Positions 36,584 to 46,001 are shown, counted from the stretch's first letter. The stretch: 64,000 nt of DNA from Nostoc sp. 'Peltigera membranacea cyanobiont' N6 (GCF_002949735.1 NZ_CP026681.1:5424001-5488000), one strand, 5' to 3'. Numbers and translations: made by a program. Notes: generated from the letters alone by a model not told the origin.

Positions 36584-36706
36584 ATACCATTTCTTTGTGA
36601 AGCTACGCCAAATTTCCTTTGCTTCTTATTTCTTTCTTTGTGCCCTTTGCGTCCTTTGCGGTTCGTTCCTCATATAGTTCGGCGCACCTTCATACAAAAA
36701 TGGTAT
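36584..36706. mobile_element. second MITE-like element, ATACCATTT termini
   Basis: ATACCATTTCT at 36585-36595 and AAAAATGGTAT at 36696-36706 bound about 120 bp directly adjoining the first element. The interior includes GCGTCCTTTGCG-type repeat text seen elsewhere in the window. Confidence 0.55.
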
Positions 36707-37206
36707 AAGTTCTTGCTTTCTCGAAATGTATGTATTAATAAAGTTACAGTGGATACTGCAACTATACTTAGTCCATTAAATTCCTCTGTTCAAGGTTTTG
36801 TTCAATAAGTGAACCCAAAAATTAAAATAATTTACTTAAATCCTGAATCTTGTCTTCTACCTAAAGTTATACGGAGAGTACGGGACCAAACCCTCGATAA
36901 TGGTGCGTTACAAACTTCGTTCTAACGCACCCTACAATACTGGCTCCCCTACAATACCTAATTTTGTTCAAAAATCAAATATGATTCCTATACTATAAAC
37001 TGGTGTTAAATTTACTTAAGTGATAGAATTTACTAAATTATTCCGAAAACAAATTTTATATGTAAGATACCTATAAAGGTATTAAATAAACCAATTCAAG
37101 AGGCTAACCATAAAACTGCTCTAAAGCAGAGGTTGCCTAACAAGCTGGCTAGCTCAAATATCAACAAATCTAGCGGCTGATATTCATACCCTCACCCAAG
37201 CTCTGA
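36707..37206. other. intergenic region upstream of the kinase gene
   Basis: A small palindromic repeat GGTGCGTTA / TAACGCACC lies at about 36902-36932. The rest is AT-rich; no gene is seen. Confidence 0.4.
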
Positions 37207-38508
37207 ATGGTCAGTAAATTAACAAGTAGTATACGCCACATGAGCCAGAACCCTCTAGTCAGAAAAACACTCCGCAGTCGCTCTGAGACTGTCAAACTGC
37301 TGGGAAGCGGACAATCTGGTAATACTTACTTGTTAGCAAGTGCTAGACGGAACAGACATCATAAATACTCTTTCGCCAGAAAAACACTTCGGAATCGCTT
37401 TGAGATTATTAAACACTTAGGAAGTGGAGGTTCTGGTGATACATACTTAGCCATAGACCTGGATTTACCAGGACAACCTCATTGTGTTGTCAAACATTTA
37501 AAACCAAAAGATTCCAATCCTGCTGTTCTACCCATCGCTAAAAGCTTATTCGATCGAGAAGCGGAAGTTTTATACCAACTAGGCAACGATCACGATCAAA
37601 TTCCGAGACTGTTTGCCCATTTTGATGAAGATGGAGATTTCTATTTAGTCCAGGAATTTATTGATGGTCATGCATTGACTCAAGAAATTGTACCAGGTCA
37701 GCGTCTTAGCGAAAATACAGTCTTCAACTTATTAAAAGATATCCTGGAAGTGCTGGCATTTGTCCACCAAAATGACATTATTCACCGGGATATCAAGCCC
37801 CAAAATTTAATGCGGCGGTACTCCGATCGAAAGATTGTGCTAATTGACTTTGGGAGTATTAAGAAAATTGGTGCTTTGGTACCAGGCTTAACAATTGCTG
37901 TTGGAACTCCTGGCTATATGCCTAGCGAACAGGCTAAGGGAAAGCCAAAACTTTGCAGCGATATCTATGCAGTCGGGATGATTGGCATTCAAGCTTTGAC
38001 AGGTTTAATACCCGATCAACTACAAGAAGATCCCAATACTGGAGAAGTTCTTTGGCGCGATCGCGCACAGGTAAGTGATGGCCTTGCAAATATTTTAGAT
38101 AAAATGGTTCGCGATCGCTATAACCAGCGTTATCAGTCGGCATCGGAAGCTTTGGAAGCACTTAATTCCGATCTGGAACTGCCACAATCCTCAAAATCTG
38201 TTGGCATCAACCAAAACACTGATGATACTTATTTGCTAAGTTATAGAAACTTTATCTTGCTACTAGGAATAGGGCTTGGTGCCACCACTAGTTTGATAGT
38301 GATAGTTTTAATCTACACATTTATTAATACAGGTGCATCATCTCCAAACCAACCCACTCAATTAAATAATTTTATAGAAAAATTGGTTGAGCAACGGTTA
38401 ACTAATGTTAATGTGAATCGCTTAATAGCCAAAAGAGGAGTCTGCAAAAGCAATTGCAGCATTACAAAGACTACTAAAGAGCAAACGGAATCTCACCATA
38501 ACAGTTAA
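37207..38508 (+). CDS. membrane-anchored Ser/Thr protein kinase with duplicated glycine loop
   Basis: A 433-aa Hanks-type kinase. Catalytic features: glycine loop LGSGGSGDTY (71-80), Lys96 in CVVKHLK, IIHRDIKPQN with D195, DFG at 214-216 and GTPGYMPSEQ. A TM segment at about 349-373 leaves about 60 residues outside, including a GVCKSNCS pair of cysteines. Residues 19-45 duplicate the start of the kinase fold (KTLRSRSETVKLLGSGQSG versus KTLRNRFEIIKHLGSGGSG), a 117-bp internal duplication. A membrane-anchored PstS-like protein gene follows by 267 nt. Targets unknown. Confidence 0.93.
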   Translation: MVSKLTSSIRHMSQNPLVRKTLRSRSETVKLLGSGQSGNTYLLASARRNRHHKYSFARKTLRNRFEIIKHLGSGGSGDTYLAIDLDLPGQPHCVVKHLKPKDSNPAVLPIAKSLFDREAEVLYQLGNDHDQIPRLFAHFDEDGDFYLVQEFIDGHALTQEIVPGQRLSENTVFNLLKDILEVLAFVHQNDIIHRDIKPQNLMRRYSDRKIVLIDFGSIKKIGALVPGLTIAVGTPGYMPSEQAKGKPKLCSDIYAVGMIGIQALTGLIPDQLQEDPNTGEVLWRDRAQVSDGLANILDKMVRDRYNQRYQSASEALEALNSDLELPQSSKSVGINQNTDDTYLLSYRNFILLLGIGLGATTSLIVIVLIYTFINTGASSPNQPTQLNNFIEKLVEQRLTNVNVNRLIAKRGVCKSNCSITKTTKEQTESHHNS

Positions 38509-38775
38509 CTTTGATTTTTGTTCGCGCAGCGTGGTGTAGCGATATTTATTTGCTTAGATGGCAAGAAACAATAGTAAAGAACGCTCTTTGAGTCCTACTG
38601 AGTTTTTTCAAAAATAAAATATGAGTCATACATTAGAAAAAGTTAAGAATCTAACAGCAATCATAAAGATAGCTATTAACTAGCTATTAGATATTCACAT
38701 TGAATCTAAATATTATTCTAGGATAAATACCTAGAGATTCCTGTAAGATGAATACAATAAACAATATTTAAAAAT

Positions 38776-39858
38776 ATGGACAATACAAATCAAAAAAAAG
38801 CTTTAATTAACGGTGAAATAGCCCTCTTTCTTAGAGGTTTGATTATTGGGAAAGTGCTGACACTTATGGTTATTGGCGGATTGCTTTGGTGGTTACTAAA
38901 GCCAAATTTATTATCCCGCAACAGTGTTGACTCTTCTTCTAATCAAAGTTTAAAGTCCGTCTCTAATACTGCTACTGCATCCAATTTTCAGACAATTACA
39001 GATGTCCCCACTGCCTCATTTAACTACGGAGGAAGTACGGCTTGGGCATCTATCCGGCAATTGGTAGATTCTCAGATCCAGAGCGATCGCCCCGAACTAA
39101 AATTACGTTACGTAGACCCTGTTAATGCTAGCCCTGGTTCTAGCTCAGGCATTCGGATGTTACTTGATGGGAAACTAGACTTTGCTCAGTCTTCTCGTCC
39201 TCTTACAGATGAAGAACAAGCTATGGCAAAAGCGCGAGGCTTCACCCTTGAGCAACATCAGGTAGGTATGGATGCGATCGCAGTGGTAGTCAACCCATCA
39301 CTGAAAGTATCAGGTTTAACTGTTGACCAATTGCACCAGATTTATTTGGGGCGAATTACTAACTGGAATCAAGTAGGTGGGCCAAACCTACCCATCACAC
39401 CTTTGTCTCAAAGACCAGAGGACGCAGATACAGTAATATTCTCAACCAACAGCGACTTGAAAGGGCAAGCACTTGGCTCGAATGTGCAATATGTGTACTC
39501 TGCTACAGAGGCAGTGCGCCAACTCAGTAAAATTCCTGGCAGTGTGTATTACGCTTCTGCTCGTTCAGTAGTATTTCAGTGTAGTGTGAAGGCTTTACCA
39601 TTGGGTAGCACTTCTGGTCAGCTAATTCCCCCCTATAGGGAACCTATGGTATCGCCTGAGCAATGTCCACGTCAGCGCAACCAGCTAAATACTCAGGCTG
39701 TCAAAAATGGCAGCTATCCCATAATTGCTAATTTGTTTGTGATTATTAAGCAGAATAAAGGTCAGGAACAGCAGATTGGAAATGCATATACCAATCTTTT
39801 ATTAACTGACCAAGGGCAAAGAGCAATTGAGCAAGCTGGTTTCGTCGGGGTTCGCTAG
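38776..39858 (+). CDS. membrane-anchored PstS-like substrate-binding protein
   Basis: A 360-aa protein with a short cytoplasmic N-terminus, one TM segment at about 20-42 and a PBP-like phosphate-binding-type domain: FNYGGSTAW, SSGIRMLLDGKLDFAQSSRPL, LHQIYLGRITNWNQVGG and the C-terminal LLTDQGQRAIEQAGFV. The uncleaved anchor and absence of pstCAB genes suggest sensing or accessory roles rather than transport. With the preceding membrane kinase it could form a ligand-sensing pair; this is inference from neighbourhood. Confidence 0.85.
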   Translation: MDNTNQKKALINGEIALFLRGLIIGKVLTLMVIGGLLWWLLKPNLLSRNSVDSSSNQSLKSVSNTATASNFQTITDVPTASFNYGGSTAWASIRQLVDSQIQSDRPELKLRYVDPVNASPGSSSGIRMLLDGKLDFAQSSRPLTDEEQAMAKARGFTLEQHQVGMDAIAVVVNPSLKVSGLTVDQLHQIYLGRITNWNQVGGPNLPITPLSQRPEDADTVIFSTNSDLKGQALGSNVQYVYSATEAVRQLSKIPGSVYYASARSVVFQCSVKALPLGSTSGQLIPPYREPMVSPEQCPRQRNQLNTQAVKNGSYPIIANLFVIIKQNKGQEQQIGNAYTNLLLTDQGQRAIEQAGFVGVR

Positions 39859-39887
39859 TAGATTTGGATAATAATTAAGACTGTAAA

Positions 39888-40001
39888 TAAGTGGGTCAAA
39901 TTAAATATAAAACCTCACCCTGCCTCCGGCTTCCCTCTCCTTACTAAAGAGAGGTATTGAGGGTGAGGTTTACTCTTATATTTAATTACGTCTACCCACT
40001 T
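39888..40001. mobile_element. palindromic MITE-like element
   Basis: AAGTGGGT..ATTAAATATAA and TTATATTTAAT..ACCCACTT are inverted ends. Inside, AACCTCACCCT pairs with AGGGTGAGGTT around a loop containing CTCTCC/AGAGAG. Non-coding, about 114 bp, between convergent genes. Confidence 0.65.
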
Positions 40002-40076
40002 ATCAGTATTAGATGCTATTTGTTGATTTTCGCTCAATACTTGTTTGATAAGTTATCGATAAATGATATTGTTGCT

Positions 40077-41861
40077 TTATGTAATGCGATCGCACTCTCC
40101 ATTATTCTCCATTGCTGCGGCTAGTTTTTCTAGATTTTGACGAATAGTGACACTACGAGTATGATTTACACCCCACACTCCCTCACAAATACTTAAAGCT
40201 TCCAAATAAAGCGGCTCGGCTTCACCATAACGTCCGGTTTCACGATAAATTTCTGCCAAATTATTAAGACTTTCGGCAACATTAGGATGATTTTCTCCCA
40301 AAAGGTGCTTATCTAGTTCTAAGGCTTTTATACATAAAGATTCTGCCTCACCATAACGCCCCTGCTCCCTGTACATATAACCAAGAGCGTAGATAGTATC
40401 GGCTAAAAGTGGATGCGCCTTTTGCAATAGACGCTGCTTGAGTTCTAATGATTGCAAAAATACTGTTTCAGCTTGAGCGTAGCGTCCTTGAGCGCGGTAA
40501 ATCAATCCTAAATTGTGCAAATCTGTTGCAACATCAGGATTTTCTTCTCCCAAAAATCTCTTATCTAACTCTATTGCTTGTTGCGACAACGGTTCAGCTT
40601 CGCTGTAACGTCCTTGATGATAATAAAGTAGCGCTAAATTATTTAGTATAAGAGCGAAAGTAAGATGATTTTCACCAACCAAACGTTTTTCAACTTCTAA
40701 TGATTGCAGATACAGAGGTTCTGCTTCGTCATAACGCCCTTGTTCATCATATAGTAATGCCAAATTGTTCAGACTGACAGCAACATCGGCATGATTTTCT
40801 CCCCAGAGACGTTTTCTTAGTTCTAAAGCTTCTTGATATAACAGTTCTGCTTTACTATATTGGCCAGTAGATTTGTAAAGTCCCGCCAAATTATTCAAGC
40901 TAGTAGCAAAAGAAGGATGGTTGTCTCCTAGCAGGCGTTTTCTAAGTTCTAAAGCTTGTTTATATAAGGGTTCAGCTTCGCTGTAGTGTCCTGTTGCACG
41001 ATATATTCCGGCTAAATTGTTGAGGCTATTAGCTAAGTCTATCTGCAAACCTAATTCATTTTGTAGCTCACTCGCCTTTCGCCAATACTTAATTGCTAAT
41101 TCCTGTTCTTCTTGATAATTCTGAGATTCACCCCGATCTAATCTACTGTGGTAAATATCGCCCAACCTTGAGTATAAAGTAGCCAAGGTTGGATCTTTAG
41201 TCCCCCGTTCCTGTTCTATTTTCTCGATTAGTCTTTGTAAATCTTGAATAGGCAAGAAAAAGGGGTTATTTTCATTAGTATCTGTGCTGGCTAATTCTGT
41301 ATCTCGAAAAACAAAACGTATAGGTTCTAATTCTTTACCAGGAATAGCATTCGTCTTTTGAGATTCAAATCGAAATACACCATTACGCCAACTCCAAAAA
41401 TCAGGCGCTTTTTTAATCAGGTTAACTAAAATTTGATTAGTTACCCAAAGCACTATCGCAAAGGGAAACTCACGCAATCCTTCCCTTGTCCATTGCAAGT
41501 AACCAAAAAATTTCTCCTGTTCCGATTGCTCATTTCCCAATCTGAGAAAATAAAGTTGTTCAGCACCTGTCACAGTAATCACCGCCTGGTTTTGCTGACG
41601 AAGATATTCTTCTTGCTGTAACAGTTGGTTAAGAGCAGCTTTTAGGCTCGGTTCCTGACGTGCTAAAGTCACTCGATATGGACGGAATGCAGGTTGTAGT
41701 TCAGCTTCATATTGGGCAATAATTTCATCACGAAAGCTAGCATCATCGCAAACTGCAATCAGCAGATTCAATCCCCGTCTTTGAGCTTCAATAGAAACAA
41801 TTAAATCGTCATACGCATCTTGATTTTCTCCCTGATTATCTAATGATTCTTCATTGAACAT
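40077..41861 (-). CDS. TPR protein (kinesin-light-chain-type repeats) with unknown N-terminal domain
   Basis: A 594-aa protein. Residues about 20-200 form an alpha/beta domain with LNLLIAVCDD, AVITVTGAEQL and FAIVLWVTNQILV, reminiscent of a degenerate P-loop-like fold but with no Walker A. Residues about 222-585 carry at least seven 42-residue TPRs of the NNLAxLYxxQGRYxEAEPLY type. The start overlaps the 3' end of the upstream ATPase gene by 11 nt, so the two are translationally coupled. Likely a scaffold or sensor partner of that ATPase. Not a known named family to me. Confidence 0.85.
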   Translation of the reverse strand: MFNEESLDNQGENQDAYDDLIVSIEAQRRGLNLLIAVCDDASFRDEIIAQYEAELQPAFRPYRVTLARQEPSLKAALNQLLQQEEYLRQQNQAVITVTGAEQLYFLRLGNEQSEQEKFFGYLQWTREGLREFPFAIVLWVTNQILVNLIKKAPDFWSWRNGVFRFESQKTNAIPGKELEPIRFVFRDTELASTDTNENNPFFLPIQDLQRLIEKIEQERGTKDPTLATLYSRLGDIYHSRLDRGESQNYQEEQELAIKYWRKASELQNELGLQIDLANSLNNLAGIYRATGHYSEAEPLYKQALELRKRLLGDNHPSFATSLNNLAGLYKSTGQYSKAELLYQEALELRKRLWGENHADVAVSLNNLALLYDEQGRYDEAEPLYLQSLEVEKRLVGENHLTFALILNNLALLYYHQGRYSEAEPLSQQAIELDKRFLGEENPDVATDLHNLGLIYRAQGRYAQAETVFLQSLELKQRLLQKAHPLLADTIYALGYMYREQGRYGEAESLCIKALELDKHLLGENHPNVAESLNNLAEIYRETGRYGEAEPLYLEALSICEGVWGVNHTRSVTIRQNLEKLAAAMENNGECDRIT

Positions 41862-43143
41862 TAATGGCTCCCTGTCTTCTCAAACTTTCGATAATGATTG
41901 GATGAACATCGTACCAAGTTTCATCAGTCCGATATTCTAGGACATATAGCCCATGTAGCAAATCTAAAAACTCTGCTTGTTTGGGGTCATTGGGCATGAA
42001 TTGTTCATAAACACTCTGCAAAATATCTATATCAACTTTTCCTAAACGGATAGAAAAATCATTGCGAATTTTATTAATTGCTTGAAGAAGAATTTTATCA
42101 TCAATGATAACTTCGGCTGAGGGATTTCGTCGGATAGTCCGTAAACAAATACGGCAACATTCCTTAGAGATCCGAATTAACTCTCGCAACACGCCACCAC
42201 TGTAAATCACGATTTTTTCAGCAGTTTCAGCCGCAATTAATTCACTGGGAATCCGTTTTTGTAAAACTTCACCAAGAATCTTTGTTGCTTCCGGGCGAGG
42301 TTGGGCATTAGGAAAGCGATTTTTACCTTTATCAAAAATTTTTAAAACAGGCATTGCCACAACCTGATCGTTGGTTTCAGTGGTAATTATTGTGCTGATA
42401 AATGTTTCCCGAAGGACTGCGATGGGGATAGTGTAAATAATTTGAAAGTTAGGTTGGCAGAGAGCTTTAATATTATCTCGATAAATTTCATTAACTCTTC
42501 CTAAGTCAAGCTTATCTAAATCATCAATAATAACTAAAACATTTTGTTGAGTTGCAGCTTGAATTAAAGCAGCTATTTCATTAATTCTGGCAACTAAATC
42601 TGATAATTTGCGTTCAAATTCTTGCTTAATTTCATCCCGAACGCTAGCATCAGCTTTTAATTTAGAGCTAATCAATTTTAAGAGGTCAAAACCTATACTA
42701 GCTTCTGCTTGTAAATTTGATTCTTCAGTGCGAGTGCGAGTAGCAAACCACTTATAAAGGGCTTCTTTAGTAGAGTGTGGGATATCAACTTTGCGGGCTT
42801 CTGCCTCTGTCATCAAATTAACTGCGATCGCAAACAGTATATTAATATGATTAACAGCCGACATTTCAATTTTGTCAGCAATAGAAAATAGGACTACAAA
42901 ATATTTATCTTGGATTTGTCGGCTAAACTCAGCTAACAAGGTAGACTTACCACATCCTCGATGTCCTGTAAAGACAATTTTGCCATCTCCATTAGGACTA
43001 TCTTCCACTAATTGGTTAAGGTCTGCAATTAAATCATCACCATATTCGACTCTAAATCTTTCCATTTCGTTCCGTTCCATCAACGGAAACAGTTCGAGAT
43101 TGCTGTATGCTTCTTGAAAGGAGTTTAATAAGTCTTGAGACAT
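41851..43143 (-). CDS. AAA/STAND-like P-loop ATPase
   Basis: A 430-aa ATPase: Walker A GHRGCGKST (60-68), Walker B VLVIIDDLDKLD with D207/D208, then a sensor-like IIYTIPIAVL segment, an arginine-rich RELIRISKECCRIC helix and a C-terminal winged-helix-like part. No membrane segment, so it is not a KAP-type membrane ATPase. It is followed, with an 11-nt overlap, by the TPR gene. The split ATPase + TPR pair resembles the separate modules of STAND-type signalling or conflict proteins. Function inferred only. Confidence 0.8.
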   Translation of the reverse strand: MSQDLLNSFQEAYSNLELFPLMERNEMERFRVEYGDDLIADLNQLVEDSPNGDGKIVFTGHRGCGKSTLLAEFSRQIQDKYFVVLFSIADKIEMSAVNHINILFAIAVNLMTEAEARKVDIPHSTKEALYKWFATRTRTEESNLQAEASIGFDLLKLISSKLKADASVRDEIKQEFERKLSDLVARINEIAALIQAATQQNVLVIIDDLDKLDLGRVNEIYRDNIKALCQPNFQIIYTIPIAVLRETFISTIITTETNDQVVAMPVLKIFDKGKNRFPNAQPRPEATKILGEVLQKRIPSELIAAETAEKIVIYSGGVLRELIRISKECCRICLRTIRRNPSAEVIIDDKILLQAINKIRNDFSIRLGKVDIDILQSVYEQFMPNDPKQAEFLDLLHGLYVLEYRTDETWYDVHPIIIESLRRQGAINVQ

Positions 43144-43653
43144 CGGAAAGTGCCGTAAACGTGCTAGCTATTCATATAATGGCTCATGATTTATGTAGCA
43201 AAAGTTAAAGCAATGTCTAGAATAGAGTCTGCCTACATAACTCCTCAAATTACGTTAATAAATAACTACTAAGTGAGTAGTATGTTATGTCTTAAAAAGA
43301 GATGCCCTAATACCAAAGTTTCAACCTATTAATAAGTAATAGAGGTCAATAATCAATCAGACTGAATGACAGATTATACATTCGATAATTTAGACTGAAT
43401 GATGGATTATACAGATAAAATACTGAAAGCTACTCAACATATAAATAAAATAAAATTTTCAGTTATAAAAATAAATTTTTAGTGTGCTTCGTCTCATCAC
43501 CCTCTAGCCGATGTGATGGTAGCTGTTGTTACTATTAGTTAGTAGTCTGTCAAGGAATAATTGACGAGTACATTCTTTGTAGAGACGGCGATTTATCGCG
43601 TCTCTCTAACGTGTCAAATTTTTTAGACGCAATTTATTGCGTCTTTACTGAGA
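43144..43653. other. intergenic region with two small palindromes
   Basis: GAGACGGCGAT/ATCGCGTCTC (about 43581-43604) and AGACGCAAT/ATTGCGTCT (about 43625-43644) are short inverted repeats of REP type. No ORF is supported. Confidence 0.45.
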
Positions 43654-43672
43654 TATAGCGGTTCTCAGTTGA
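43654..43672. repeat. dispersed 19-nt motif next to a minisatellite
   Basis: TATAGCGGTTCTCAGTTGA, identical to 27450-27468. Confidence 0.7.
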
Positions 43673-43784
43673 TGTAGGTACTGAACCCCACCCCCAACCC
43701 CCTCCCGCAAGCGATGAGGGGGCTATGATGTACTTCATGTGATTAGGAAATGCTATAAATCACGTCTTTGTAAACTATATAAAA

Positions 43785-43979
43785 GCTTTGCGACTTCAAA
43801 ACCAGCTTTTGCAACTTCAAAACCAGCTTTTGCAACTTCAAAACCAGCTTTTGCAACTTCAAAACCAGCTTTTGCGACTTCAAAACCAGCTTTTGCGACT
43901 TCAAAACCAGCTTTTGCGACTTCAAAACTAGCTTTTGCGACTTCAAAACTAGCTTTTGCGACTTCAAAACTAGCTTTTC
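43785..43979. repeat. 21-bp minisatellite, about 9 units
   Basis: Unit CTTTTGCAACTTCAAAACCAG with C/G and C/T variants. Three frames stay open (heptapeptides FATSKPA on plus, EVAKASF and KSQKLVL on minus), a consequence of the 21-bp period. No RBS or domain supports translation. Confidence 0.85.
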
Positions 43980-44160
43980 TCAACGAATTTCAGCAAATAT
44001 ACCCGCATCTATCTAGTTGGCTAATGCCATCCAATGCTTTTATTTTTCTGTAACTTCACTGTGGCTAGTGCATCTGCTTGTTGCGTATTTTGATGATATA
44101 TAAATAACTCAGTGTATAAGATCGGGGTTATTTATAAATTAATCCAAACAGGAAAACTAT

Positions 44161-44529
44161 ATGACGCAACGTAAACGAAACTCTATGTCACTGACCAAAG
44201 CTGAACGACGGATTGAAGGAATGCAGACAATTAACCCTCAGTTAGACTTTAGTAATGGGTTTTCAATTGCTACTTACAACACTAAAGTAATTGAATTACG
44301 AGAGAAGCTAGCCGCTTATAATCAAGCACAAACAATAGTAAATAAGACACACAATGCATTAATAGAAGCAGAACGTGAGTTGAATACTTATTCTGAGCAA
44401 ATGCTGTTGAATGTTGCATCTCGCTATGGCAAAAATAGTGATGAGTATGGGATGGCTGGTGGAACGCGCAGGTCAGTCCGTAAGAAACCACGTCTAGTAG
44501 TAAACCAAACAGTGACATCTGTGAAGTAA
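44161..44529 (+). CDS. conserved small helical protein, unknown function
   Basis: A 122-aa soluble protein, ATG 44161 preceded by an AGGA RBS. A long amphipathic helix (about residues 42-85) suggests a coiled coil. It ends in KYGKNSDEYGMAGGTRRSVRKK, a Gly-Thr and Arg/Lys-rich tail. I recall similar short proteins with TKAERRIEGMQTI starts in filamentous cyanobacteria, all without assigned function. Monocistronic. Confidence 0.7.
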   Translation: MTQRKRNSMSLTKAERRIEGMQTINPQLDFSNGFSIATYNTKVIELREKLAAYNQAQTIVNKTHNALIEAERELNTYSEQMLLNVASRYGKNSDEYGMAGGTRRSVRKKPRLVVNQTVTSVK

Positions 44530-44708
44530 TTGTTTGGACTCGCCGCTTCTTTAAATAAGGGTGCGTTGACCTTTGTGACGACGCACCACCATCCTATATT
44601 TTACCGCTTAACTTTTGAAGCGTCTCCAGAGACTTTTGACATTCCAAAATCGAATGCTGAGTGCGATCGCAAATAGACTAAGGGTATCGTCAAACTCTAA
44701 ATCAGACA

Positions 44709-44745
44709 TAATCGTAGGTTGGGTTGAGGAACGAAACCCAACATC
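44709..44745. repeat. REP palindrome upstream of the RAYT gene
   Basis: ATCGTAGGTTGGGTT-gaggaacg-AAACCCAAC is the same palindrome family as the copies at 45437-45535 and 45695-45786 on the other side of the transposase gene. Confidence 0.75.
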
Positions 44746-44880
44746 AACATCTACTTTAGTTTCTTAGGTTGCCCTTCGATCATTTCTTAACTCCCATCTC
44801 AACAGAAATAAATTGACGGTATCCTTTATAACTAATACTTTGGTATAAAAAGAGAAATTCAACCATCATAAAATTACACA

Positions 44881-45423
44881 ATGCAATATCGCCGAGCCAC
44901 AATCGAAGGTGGCACTTACTTTTTTACACTCGTAACATATAAAAGACAAAGACTATTATGCTTACCTACTAACGTATCTTTATTAAGAAATATTTTTCGG
45001 TATGTAATGCATCAACACCCATTTATAATTGATGCCTTTGTTTTATTACCGGATCATCTGCACTGTATTTGGACATTACCACAGGGCGATCGCAATTTTT
45101 CTACTCGTTGGCGTTTGATCAAAAGCTATTTTAGTCGCCAGTGCATCACTTTATCACAGAAAAACTTATCTACCTCTAGGCAAAATAAAAAAGAGCGAGG
45201 TATTTGGCAGCGTCGTTTTTGGGAACACTTGATTAGAGACGAGGTAGATTTTAAAAATCACCTTGAATATATTCACTACAATCCTGTCAAACATGGTTTA
45301 GTGAAAGCTCCAAAAGATTGGGAATATTCCAGTTTTCATCGTTCTGTTCGTCAGGCTACGTATGATCTTACGTGGGGCGCTGGGCAAGCAATTGTATTTG
45401 ACTCTGATATCGCTAAAGAGTAG
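44881..45423 (+). CDS. REP-associated tyrosine transposase (RAYT, Y1_Tnp)
   Basis: A 180-aa HUH-type single-strand transposase of the IS200-like REP-associated group. The HUH pair is H59/H61 in LLPDHLHCIW and the catalytic Tyr is Y133 in HYNPVKHGLV. REP palindromes with the shared core GTAGGTTGGGTT flank the gene on both sides, as expected for RAYT/REP systems. The last about 50 codons and the downstream palindromes are repeated as a 259-bp tandem copy. The intact catalytic residues suggest it may still act. Confidence 0.93.
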   Translation: MQYRRATIEGGTYFFTLVTYKRQRLLCLPTNVSLLRNIFRYVMHQHPFIIDAFVLLPDHLHCIWTLPQGDRNFSTRWRLIKSYFSRQCITLSQKNLSTSRQNKKERGIWQRRFWEHLIRDEVDFKNHLEYIHYNPVKHGLVKAPKDWEYSSFHRSVRQATYDLTWGAGQAIVFDSDIAKE

Positions 45424-45792
45424 GTATCACCTAAATCGTAGGTTGGGTTAAACGAAGTGAAACCCAACAGCAGCGTTGAGTATTGTGATGGGTAATGTTG
45501 GGTTTCGTTCCTCAACCCAACCTACGAATTACTACTACAATCCTGTCAAACATGGTTTAGTGAAAGCTCCAAAAGATTGGGAATATTCCAGTTTTCATCG
45601 TTCTGTTCGTCAGGCTACGTATGATCTTACGTGGGGTGCTGGGCAAGCAATTGTATTTGACTCTAATATCGCTAAAGAGTAGGTATCACCTAAATCGTAG
45701 GTTGGGTTAAACGAAGTGAAACCCAACAGCAGCGTTGAGTATTGTGATGGGTAATGTTGGGTTTCGTTCCTCAACCCAACCTACGAATTACT
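45275..45792. repeat. 259-bp direct tandem duplication of the RAYT 3' end plus REP
   Basis: Copy 1 spans 45275-45533 and copy 2 spans 45534-45792. By eye they differ at only two positions (GGGCGC/GGGTGC and TCTGAT/TCTAAT). The junction shares ACTAC. Copy 2 retains a 68-aa open remnant without the HUH motif. Confidence 0.9.
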
Positions 45793-45888
45793 ACTTCCTC
45801 GCTGGTTCAGGTCTGGACTCCCTGGTGTACGCAGGGTAAATTCCCATTTATCAACTCTGACTTTGGGGAGTACTCACGCCACAGCCAC

Positions 45889-46001
45889 CGCCACCACGCG
45901 AAAACCAACATTGTTGTTACGATTCGCGTGCGCGTTCCTATTGCGATAGGCAGAACGGCAATTCCTGGCATTGTTGATCAAACTACCGCCACGCAGCAGC
46001 T
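45889..46001 (-). pseudogene. stray copy of an FGE-sulfatase 3' end
   Basis: On the minus strand this 113-bp stretch reads LLRGGSLINNARNCRSAY and RNRNAHANRNNNVGFRVV, aligning codon for codon with the C-terminus of the caspase-FGE gene 190 bp away. A TAG stops the frame immediately upstream, and similarity ends at both borders, so it is a non-coding fragment or template-like copy rather than a gene. Confidence 0.75.

Noticed and set aside
43739..44053. Repeat ORFs FATSKPA / EVAKASF / KSQKLVL
   Set aside because: Three frames are open only because the repeat unit is 21 bp; no translation signal was found.
45889..46001. Direct DGR template repeat for the caspase-FGE gene
   Set aside because: 15 of 25 differences in my alignment are at non-adenine positions, and no reverse transcriptase is in the window; kept only as a hypothesis.
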